Below are positions 1 through 5,485 of a DNA stretch of 7,213 nt, in pieces. Within the stretch, counting starts at the first letter, position 1, and every line of letters begins with the position of its first letter. The notes below the pieces were generated by a model. It worked only from the letters and a program-made list of their open reading frames with translations. It was not told the DNA's origin and made no database searches. The translations under genes were made by a program, and so were the position numbers. Origin of the DNA: VAZQ01 sp040510815 (GTDB lineage: Bacteria > Pseudomonadota > Alphaproteobacteria > Rhizobiales > Xanthobacteraceae); NCBI GenBank assembly GCA_040510815.1, contig JBEVIH010000024.1, forward strand, positions 1 to 7,213. Reading direction: 5' to 3'.

Positions 1-26
1 ACCGCAGGCGTATCGCTGGCTGTCAT
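1..26 (-). CDS. 5' end of a divergent gene (only 8 codons visible)
   Basis: Read on the minus strand, an ATG at 26-24 opens a frame beginning MTASDTPA that runs off the left edge of the window. A perfect AGGAGGG Shine-Dalgarno lies at 40-34, seven bases upstream of this ATG, which is the main evidence for a real start. A candidate sigma-70-like promoter on the same strand (123-151) would give a leader of roughly 90 nt. Nothing in eight residues identifies the product. From position alone, a regulator or a catabolic or transport gene divergent from the oxidoreductase operon is plausible, but this is inference. No other start competes in the visible stretch. Confidence 0.45.
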
Positions 27-33
27 CCCGGAA

Positions 34-40
34 CCCTCCT
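34..40 (-). promoter_or_regulatory. Shine-Dalgarno of the divergent gene
   Basis: On the minus strand the bases 40-34 read AGGAGGG, a near-perfect anti-16S match, followed after seven bases by ATG at 26-24. It is one of the two clearest ribosome-binding sites in the window and is the reason for calling a gene at the left edge. Confidence 0.5.
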
Positions 41-122
41 GCTCATCGCGGCTGCCGCGTCATCTTGCGCGGCATTTCCGCAATTGGTGTGACGGACCGA
101 AACGCGAGGATCATGGATACAA

Positions 123-151
123 CTTATACACTAATATCTCGATTTCTACAA
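123..151 (-). promoter_or_regulatory. Candidate sigma-70-type promoter for the divergent gene
   Basis: On the minus strand a -35-like TTGTAG (151-146) is followed after exactly 17 bases by a -10-like TATAAG (128-123, five of six consensus matches). It sits in the only distinctly AT-rich part of the intergenic region and points toward the Shine-Dalgarno at 40-34. The -35 is weak (three of six matches), which would fit a regulated promoter. The assignment is by eye only. Confidence 0.4.
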
Positions 152-160
152 TCATAATTG
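149..160. promoter_or_regulatory. Small dyad overlapping the -35, possible operator
   Basis: CAATCATAATTG is an inverted repeat, CAAT and ATTG arms around a 4-bp centre. Its left arm overlaps the -35 of the candidate minus-strand promoter (146-151). An operator here could control divergent transcription. Arms of only four bases can arise by chance in AT-rich sequence, and no named regulator family can be assigned. Confidence 0.25.
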
Positions 161-473
161 GTGCGCGGTGAGCGCAACCCGATACCGGTCGGCGGGTTCA
201 TCGGACCTCGAGGACACATAGTGCGTCGCTATGGTCGGCGATGGCGGCGCGAACATCTCGTACGCGCCGCGCCTTTCATTCGTCGTGCACCGCCGGCACC
301 CGATCGGAAATATTTGAGCACGCCCGCACGCGCCGTCGTGCGTCCGCGCCGCCGGCGGCCAACGTGGTCGTGCGTGTCCACGCCGGCCTTGATCCAATCG
401 CAGGGCGCCGCCGCGGTAGCATTCACCCCCGCACCGATATAGATGTACCGGGTTCACGCGTGGGACCAGGCGG

Positions 474-2612
474 ATGGAACGCTCCTTCAAGAAAGAGGTG
501 CAGGCGCTCAAGCTCGGCGACGGCGAGACCTTCCGCGGCGAGGGCATCCTGGCGGTGACCAAGGCCCTGCTGCAGTCGGGGGTGAGCTATGTCGGCGGCT
601 ATCAGGGCGCGCCGGTCTCGCACCTGCTCGACGTGCTGGTCGACGCGCAGGACATCATCGGCGACCTCGGCGTGCACCTCGAGACCTCCACCAACGAGGC
701 CGCCGCGGCGGCGATGCTCGGCGCGTCGATCAACTATCCGCTGCGCGGCGCCGTCACCTGGAAATCGATCGTCGGCACCAATGTGGCGGCCGACGCGCTG
801 TCGAACCTCGCCTCCCCGGGCGTCGTCGGCGGCGTGATGATCATCCTGGGCGAGGACTACGGCGAGGGCGCGAGCGTGATCCAGGAGCGCTCCTATGCCT
901 ATGCGTTGAAATCGTCGATATGGCTCATCGACCCGCGCCCCGACCTGCCGACCATCGTTCGCATGGTCGAGCAGGGCTTCGAGCTTTCGGAGGCGAGCCA
1001 CGCGCCGGTGATGATGGAGCTGCGCATCCGCGCCTGCCACGTCACCGGCGAGTTCAAGACCAAGACCAACCGGCGCGCCGCCCTGTCCGGCAAGAACCGC
1101 ATCGCCGGCCCGCCGCGCTTCGAATACGGCAAGCTTGCGCATCCGCCGGTCATCTTCTCGCAGGAGCGGCTCAAGGTCGACGAGCGCCTGCCCGCGGCGC
1201 AAGCCTTCATCCGCGAGCACAAGCTCAACGAGCTCATTCCCGGAGACCTCGACGACGTCGGCATCATCGTCATGGGCGGGCTCACCAACAGCGTGCTCCG
1301 CGCGCTCTCCCGGTTCGACCTCGCCGATCTGTTCGGCGCCTCGCGCGTGCCCATCCTGGTCCTCAATGTCGTCTATCCGCTGGTTCCCGAAGAGGTGCGG
1401 AGCTTCTGCGCCGGCAAGCGCGCCGTGCTCGTGGTCGAGGAGGGCTCGCCGGCCTACATCGAGGACAAGATCAATGTCGAGCTGCGCCGCGCCGACATCC
1501 AGACCCGCGTGCTCGGCAAGGGCTGCCTGCCGAGCACCGGCGAATACATCTCGGAAGTGCTGCTCAAGGGTCTGGCAGATTTTTTGGACGAGGCACGCCC
1601 TGCCCGCATCGACGGCACCGCCATCGCCGCCCGCGCCCGGGCGATGCTCGCGCACAAGCCGGGCGCGGTCGCTTCGGTCGGCGACATCCCGGCGCGGCCG
1701 CCGAATTTCTGCACCGGCTGCCCCGAACGCCCGGTGTTCGCCGCCATCAAGCTGATGCAGCGCGAGCTCGGGCCGACCCATATCAGCGCCGACATCGGCT
1801 GCCATTCGTTCGCGACCTTCGCGCCGTTCAGCCTCGGCAATTCGATCCTCGGCTACGGCATGTCGCTCGCCAGCGCCGCCGCGGTCGGCCCCAACATGGA
1901 CCGCCGCCCGATCGCCGTGATGGGCGACGGCGGCTTCTGGCATAACGGGCTGATCACCGGCGTCGCCTCCAACCTGTTCAACAAGGGCGATGGCGTGCTG
2001 ATCGTGATGCAGAACGGCTACGCCTCCGCCACCGGCCAGCAATACCTGCCGTCGAGCGCGGCCAACCGCAGCGGCGGCCCGACCGGCATGACCATCGAGC
2101 GGACCTTGCGCGGGCTCGGCGTCAAATGGCTGCGCACGGTGCGCAGCTACAGCGTCGCCAAGATGACCAAGACGCTGAAGGAGGCGATGCGCACCGCCGA
2201 GCGCGGCCTCAAGGTGATCATCGCCGACGGCGAGTGCCAGCTCGTGCGTCAGCGGCGCGTGCGCGCGGAGGACGCCGAGAAGCTCAAGCGCGGCGAGCGC
2301 GTGGTGCGGGTGCGCTTCGGCGTCGACGACGAGATCTGCACCGGCGACCACTCCTGCATCCGGCTGTCCGGCTGCCCGTCGCTCACCGTCAAGCCCAATC
2401 CCGATCCGCTGCGCAGCGACCCGGTCGCCACCGTGATCGAGAGCTGCGTCGGCTGCGGGCTGTGCGGGGAGGTCGCGCACGCCGCGGTGCTGTGCCCGTC
2501 GTTCTATCGCGCCGAGATCATCCGCAACCCGAGCTGGTGGGACCGCGCGCTGCACCGCGTGCGCCGCACCGTGATCGGCTGGCTCTCACCGCGCGCGCAG
2601 GCCCCCGCATGA
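474..2612 (+). CDS. iorA: Indolepyruvate ferredoxin oxidoreductase, alpha (IorA-like) subunit
   Basis: A 712-aa cytoplasmic ThDP- and Fe-S-dependent 2-oxoacid:ferredoxin oxidoreductase subunit. The family converts arylpyruvates plus CoA to aryl-acyl-CoA, CO2 and reduced ferredoxin. Visible domains in order: an N-terminal POR-type pyrimidine-binding domain with GYQGAP (42-47) and the cofactor-activating Glu in TNEAA (E75); a middle transketolase-C-like domain (about 261-335, with VVEEGSP near 320); the CTGCPERP motif (413-420); the ThDP/Mg motif GDGGFWHNG (484-492) with QNGYASATG (513-521); and a C-terminal ferredoxin domain. Its cysteines are C622/C628/C634-P and C658/C661/C664/C674-P, with D625 where a fourth cluster-I Cys is expected. 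ATG 474 is the first start after an in-frame stop at 417 and fits homologues as I recall them, although its ribosome-binding site is poor. It overlaps the downstream gene by ATGA, implying coupled translation. The true substrate is not provable from sequence. Confidence 0.9.
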   Translation: MERSFKKEVQALKLGDGETFRGEGILAVTKALLQSGVSYVGGYQGAPVSHLLDVLVDAQDIIGDLGVHLETSTNEAAAAAMLGASINYPLRGAVTWKSIVGTNVAADALSNLASPGVVGGVMIILGEDYGEGASVIQERSYAYALKSSIWLIDPRPDLPTIVRMVEQGFELSEASHAPVMMELRIRACHVTGEFKTKTNRRAALSGKNRIAGPPRFEYGKLAHPPVIFSQERLKVDERLPAAQAFIREHKLNELIPGDLDDVGIIVMGGLTNSVLRALSRFDLADLFGASRVPILVLNVVYPLVPEEVRSFCAGKRAVLVVEEGSPAYIEDKINVELRRADIQTRVLGKGCLPSTGEYISEVLLKGLADFLDEARPARIDGTAIAARARAMLAHKPGAVASVGDIPARPPNFCTGCPERPVFAAIKLMQRELGPTHISADIGCHSFATFAPFSLGNSILGYGMSLASAAAVGPNMDRRPIAVMGDGGFWHNGLITGVASNLFNKGDGVLIVMQNGYASATGQQYLPSSAANRSGGPTGMTIERTLRGLGVKWLRTVRSYSVAKMTKTLKEAMRTAERGLKVIIADGECQLVRQRRVRAEDAEKLKRGERVVRVRFGVDDEICTGDHSCIRLSGCPSLTVKPNPDPLRSDPVATVIESCVGCGLCGEVAHAAVLCPSFYRAEIIRNPSWWDRALHRVRRTVIGWLSPRAQAPA

Positions 2613-4177
2613 ACGGCCCGCAGCCCCGGCCGATCTCCATTCTGATCGCCGCGCTCGGCGGCGAAGGCGGCGGCGTGCTCACCGACTGGATCGTCGCGGC
2701 GGCCTCGCAACTGGGATTGCCGGTGCAGTCGACCTCGATCCCGGGCGTCGCCCAGCGTACCGGCGCCACCACCTACTACGTCGAGATCGTCCCGCTCCCC
2801 GCCCGCGAATTGGGGAAGAACCGGCCGGTGCTCGCGCTGGCGCCCGGCGTCGGCGACGTCGACATCGTGCTGGCGAGCGAGCTCATGGAGGCCGGCCGCG
2901 CCATCGCGTCGGGCTTCGTCACCCCCGACCGCACCTTGCTGGTCGCCTCGACCAGCCGCTCCTATCTGGTGGTGGAGAAGATGGCGATGGGCGACGGCCG
3001 CTACGACAGCGCGCGGCTGACCAAGGCGGTCGAGGAGCATGCGCAGGCGCACCTGCTCGTGGACATGGAGGCGCTCGCCACGCAAAGCGGCGCCATGATC
3101 AACGCGGTGATGCTCGGCCTCATCGCTGCTTGCGGCCGCCTGCCGTTCCCGCCCGACGCCTTCGAGGCGGCGATCCGCGCCGACGGCAAGGCGGTGGACG
3201 CGAACCTCAAGGGCTTCCGCGCCGGCCTCGAGGCCGCGCAACAGGCCGGCGCCGCCCGCGCCGAAGCGGCTTCCGGCAAGCGCGGCGCATCCGCAGCGGC
3301 TTCCGGCAAGCGCGGCGCATCCGCCTCGCCCGCCGAGCTCGAGCGCACGATCGCGGCCATGCCGACGCTTGCCCGCGATGTGATCGTCGAGGGCGCGCGG
3401 CGGCTCACCGCCTATCAGGACGTCGCCTATGCGCGGCTCTACCTCGACCGGCTGGCGCCGATCCGCGCCTCCGACGAGCGTTGCGGGGCGGCCGGCCGGC
3501 TCCTGCGCGAGACCGCCCGCCACCTTGCGGTGCGCATGTCCTACGAGGACGTGATCCGCGTCGCCCAGGCCAAGATCGAGCCGGCGCGGCTTGCGCGCAT
3601 TGCCGCCGAGATGGGCGTGAAGCCGGGCGAGCCGTTCACCGTGACCGAGTTCCTCAAGCCCGGCATCGAGGAAATGTGCTCGATCCTGCCGCCCGGCTTG
3701 GCGAAGCGCATCCTCGCTGCCGCCGAGCGCCGCGGCTCCCTCGCGCGCGTGCATTGGGGGATGGAGGTCAACAGCGCGTCGGTCTCGGGCTTTTTGCGGT
3801 TCTGGCTGCTGGCGAAGCTGCGCCGCTGGCGGCCGAAGACCTATAGGTTCGAGGTCGAGCAACATTCGATCGAGAGTTGGCTCGCGCTCATCGGCGAAGC
3901 GGCGCCGGTGTCGGCCGATCTCGCGCTCGAGATCGCCGAATGCGCGCGGCTGATCAAGGGCTATGGCGACACCCACAAACGCGGCAGCGCCAACTTCCAT
4001 CTGATCGAAATGCGCGTCATCCGCCCCGCCTTGATGGGCAGCTTGCCGTCCGCCCAGGCCGTGGATGCGATCGCGAGCGCACGCGTCGCCGCTCTGGCCG
4101 ATCCCGAGGGCGATACGCTCACGCGTTGTCTTGCCGAGCTTGACCAGCAGAGCGCGCACCGTATCGCGGCGGAGTGA
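2609..4177 (+). CDS. iorB: Indolepyruvate ferredoxin oxidoreductase beta (IorB-like) subunit with C-terminal DUF6537-type domain
   Basis: A 522-aa protein, far longer than archaeal IorB (about 200 aa). Residues 10-210 form the POR gamma-type domain that pairs with IorA: ILIAALGGEGGGVLTDWI at 11-28, then STSIPGVAQRTGATTYYVEI at 41-60, the usual family signature. A low-complexity Ala/Gly/Lys/Ser linker (about 211-241) holds two perfect 10-residue repeats. Residues about 242-522 match the C-terminal domain of proteobacterial indolepyruvate oxidoreductases that I know as DUF6537, including GYGDTHKRG at 451-459. The function of that domain is unknown to me. The ATG overlaps the iorA stop (ATGA) and lacks a strong Shine-Dalgarno, so translational coupling is likely. 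Longer in-frame upstream starts would lie inside iorA and are rejected. Together with IorA it should form the catalytic heteromer; electrons are expected to leave through IorA's ferredoxin domain. Confidence 0.88.
   Translation: MNGPQPRPISILIAALGGEGGGVLTDWIVAAASQLGLPVQSTSIPGVAQRTGATTYYVEIVPLPARELGKNRPVLALAPGVGDVDIVLASELMEAGRAIASGFVTPDRTLLVASTSRSYLVVEKMAMGDGRYDSARLTKAVEEHAQAHLLVDMEALATQSGAMINAVMLGLIAACGRLPFPPDAFEAAIRADGKAVDANLKGFRAGLEAAQQAGAARAEAASGKRGASAAASGKRGASASPAELERTIAAMPTLARDVIVEGARRLTAYQDVAYARLYLDRLAPIRASDERCGAAGRLLRETARHLAVRMSYEDVIRVAQAKIEPARLARIAAEMGVKPGEPFTVTEFLKPGIEEMCSILPPGLAKRILAAAERRGSLARVHWGMEVNSASVSGFLRFWLLAKLRRWRPKTYRFEVEQHSIESWLALIGEAAPVSADLALEIAECARLIKGYGDTHKRGSANFHLIEMRVIRPALMGSLPSAQAVDAIASARVAALADPEGDTLTRCLAELDQQSAHRIAAE
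3265..3324 (+). repeat. Perfect 30-bp tandem duplication inside iorB
   Basis: Two adjacent identical 30-bp units (3265-3294 and 3295-3324) keep the reading frame and encode two copies of the decapeptide AASGKRGASA (residues 220-229 and 230-239 of the IorB-like protein). The copies show no base differences, which suggests a recent slippage or unequal-exchange event. The repeat sits in the linker between the gamma-type domain and the C-terminal domain, where length changes should be tolerated. Confidence 0.95.
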
Positions 4178-4290
4178 ATGCAGCGCAGCACGGACGCTGG
4201 TGCCGCAATGGACTCTCGCCGATCAAGCGGGTAACAACATCCGACTTGACCCACCCCAGCGCACGCAGCGGCGCGCAGCAGAAAAAAGCC

Positions 4291-4296
4291 GGAGGA
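4291..4296 (+). promoter_or_regulatory. Strong Shine-Dalgarno fixing the amidohydrolase start
   Basis: GGAGGA lies six bases before ATG 4303 and is preceded by a run of six A (4282-4287). It settles the start in favour of 4303 over an in-frame GTG at 4174 that overlaps the iorB stop. The 125-bp gap to iorB shows no convincing promoter or terminator, so read-through from the ior operon is possible. Confidence 0.75.
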
Positions 4297-4302
4297 CCGC
4301 AG

Positions 4303-5325
4303 ATGCGGATCGACGCCTATACGCACTTTTTTCCGAAGAAATTCTTCGACAAGCTCAACGAGGTCGCCGGCGACTACAAGGACATGGGCAAGCGCGTGCG
4401 CTCGCTGCCGGCGCTCTACGACCTCGACGTGCGCAAGAAGATCGTCGACGGCCACAAGGACTATCAGCAGATCCTGTCCTACCCGCAGCCGCCGATCGAG
4501 CGGTTTGCCAAGAGCCCGCAAGACATCGACGCGTTCTGCCGCATCATCAATGACGGCTTCGCGGAACTGTGCGCGAAGGAGAAACACCATTTCCCGGGCT
4601 GGGTGGCGCACGTCTCGCTCGATGCGGCCGACGCCGGCGTGGCGGAGGCCGAACGCGCGATCAAGCAGCTGGGCGCGCTCGGCGTGCAGATCTACACCAA
4701 CGTCGCCGGCAAGCCGCTCGACCGGCCGCAATACCTGCAGTTCTGGAAAAAGATGAATGAGCTCGGCAAGCCGATCTGGCTGCATCCCGCGCGCGGCGCC
4801 GAAATGCCCGACTACATCGACGAGAAGAAATCGCTCTACGAGATCTGGTGGACGCTCGGCTGGTCGTACGAGACCGCCTGCGCCATGATGCGTCTGGTGT
4901 ACTCCAAGATCATGGACAACCATCCCAACCTGAAGATCATCACGCACCACTTCGCCGGCATCGTGCCGATGCTGGAAGGCCGCCTTGGACCGGGCAATGA
5001 CGTGATGGGGTCGCGCACCAGCGAAGAGGACTACGTCTCGCTGCGCAAGAGTCTCAAGAAGCGCCCGCTCGACTATTTCAAGCAGGACTTCTGGGCCGAC
5101 ACCGCGGCCTTCACGGCGGTGCCGGCGACCAAGGCCGGCATGGAGTTCTTCCCGCTCGAGAAGATCATCTTCGCCTCCGATTGCCCGTTCGATCCGGAAG
5201 GCGGCACGCTGTATCCGCGCGAGACGCTGCGGATTCTCGATTCGCTGAACATTCCCAAGGCCGACCGCGAGAAGATCGACTACAAGAACCTCGAGGCCAT
5301 CACCGGCGTGAAGCTGGTGAAGTAG
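4303..5325 (+). CDS. Amidohydrolase-2 (ACMSD-like) family protein
   Basis: A 340-aa TIM-barrel metal-dependent amidohydrolase of the family that includes 2-amino-3-carboxymuconate semialdehyde decarboxylase and gamma-resorcylate decarboxylase. Visible active-site landmarks: DAYTHFFP at residues 4-11 (strand-1 metal motif), WLHPARG with H161, ITHHFAG with H215/H216, and FASDCPF with D293. The spacing fits the known ACMSD ligands. The first position of the usual HxH (or ExH) motif is Tyr (Y6), leaving H8. No signal peptide is seen, so it is probably cytoplasmic. Placement 125 bp after iorB on the same strand suggests a shared role in degrading an aromatic or ring-derived acid by decarboxylation or hydrolysis; this is inferred from context, and the substrate is unknown. 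The length is normal for the family and the frame is intact. Family assignment is firm; the reaction is not. Confidence 0.87.
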   Translation: MRIDAYTHFFPKKFFDKLNEVAGDYKDMGKRVRSLPALYDLDVRKKIVDGHKDYQQILSYPQPPIERFAKSPQDIDAFCRIINDGFAELCAKEKHHFPGWVAHVSLDAADAGVAEAERAIKQLGALGVQIYTNVAGKPLDRPQYLQFWKKMNELGKPIWLHPARGAEMPDYIDEKKSLYEIWWTLGWSYETACAMMRLVYSKIMDNHPNLKIITHHFAGIVPMLEGRLGPGNDVMGSRTSEEDYVSLRKSLKKRPLDYFKQDFWADTAAFTAVPATKAGMEFFPLEKIIFASDCPFDPEGGTLYPRETLRILDSLNIPKADREKIDYKNLEAITGVKLVK

Positions 5326-5349
5326 GCCGGACGATGGGACCTTTCTGGA

Positions 5350-5377
5350 TTGCCGCCCGGCAAGCCGGCCTTTCGTT
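5350..5377 (+). terminator. Weak candidate terminator after the amidohydrolase gene
   Basis: About 25 bp after the amidohydrolase stop, TTGCCG (5350-5355) and CGGCAA (5358-5363) form a short inverted repeat. It overlaps an alternative stem CCGGC/GCCGG (5357-5361 with 5364-5368). A modest T-containing tract CCTTTCGTT follows (5369-5377). The stems are short, the loops tight and the U-tract broken, so this is a weak call, but it is the best rho-independent-like structure between the amidohydrolase gene and mutS. Confidence 0.25.
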
Positions 5378-5470
5378 AGAAGAAATAATGAGCGGCTCAA
5401 GCCGGTGACGCGGCCGCTTCTGAGCTGTGGTTTTCCCCTGCGACGGCATGAATCCCGCCGCGCCATCTGC

Positions 5471-5476
5471 TAGCGT
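5471..5476 (+). promoter_or_regulatory. Possible -10 element of a leaderless or near-leaderless mutS transcript
   Basis: TAGCGT ends nine bases before the mutS ATG at 5486, and there is no Shine-Dalgarno in that interval. In high-GC alphaproteobacteria a TANNNT hexamer at this distance can mark a leaderless start. I see no clear -35, so the evidence is position and the missing ribosome-binding site only. The TAG of this hexamer is also the in-frame stop just upstream of mutS. Confidence 0.2.
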
Positions 5477-5485
5477 CGCGGCGCC

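Larger units (their letters stand above)
82..163. repeat. Direct octamer repeat flanking the AT-rich island
   Basis: AATTGGTG occurs at 82-89 and again at 156-163, one copy on either side of the AT-rich island and the candidate promoter. The copies start 74 bp apart, close to seven helical turns, so a protein bound at both would sit on the same DNA face. The first copy is part of CAATTGGTGTG and the second of TAATTGGTGCG. This is a pattern seen directly; a regulatory role is inference. Confidence 0.25.
27..473. other. Gene-free divergent intergenic region
   Basis: This stretch of about 450 bp separates the putative divergent start from the IorA start. Open frames occur on both strands (for example 158-442 plus and 152-562 minus), but their translations are Arg/Ala/Pro-rich, have no recognisable domain and lack a convincing ribosome-binding site, so I treat them as GC-driven. 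The region has two parts: an AT-rich island at about 115-160, and a GC-rich stretch from about 165 to 473 containing a perfect 12-bp palindrome GCCGCCGGCGGC at 348-359. A promoter for the plus-strand operon must lie here or overlap the island, but I see no convincing -35/-10 pair on the plus strand. If transcription starts in the island, the ior leader is about 300 nt long. Confidence 0.6.

Noticed and set aside
443..1945. Plus-strand 500-codon frame starting at ATG 443
   Set aside because: Out of frame with iorA and Arg/Ala-rich; the overlapping iorA frame carries all conserved motifs.
423..2555. 710-codon open frame on the minus strand opposite iorA
   Set aside because: Its product is His/Asp/Arg/Ala-rich with no domain, typical of the antisense of a GC-rich gene; iorA on the plus strand has full motif support.
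2504..4159. 551-codon minus-strand open frame opposite iorB
   Set aside because: Same antisense composition artefact; the plus strand encodes recognisable IorB motifs throughout.
4174..4302. In-frame GTG extension of the amidohydrolase to the iorB stop
   Set aside because: The added residues are not family-like, and ATG 4303 has a strong GGAGGA site and begins the conserved DAYTHFFP motif.
5388..5408. Six-codon mini-ORF (MSGSSR) in the spacer before mutS
   Set aside because: No ribosome-binding site of note, and such short frames are expected by chance.
5390..5438. Imperfect stem AGCGGC/GCCGCT (5391-5396 with 5413-5418) upstream of a TTTTCCCC tract
   Set aside because: The loop is 16 nt and the T-tract is about 12 nt beyond the stem, so it does not make a credible intrinsic terminator.
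3961..5466. 501-codon minus-strand open frame across the iorB end and the amidohydrolase gene
   Set aside because: No start signal or domain, and it spans two convincing plus-strand genes and their spacer.
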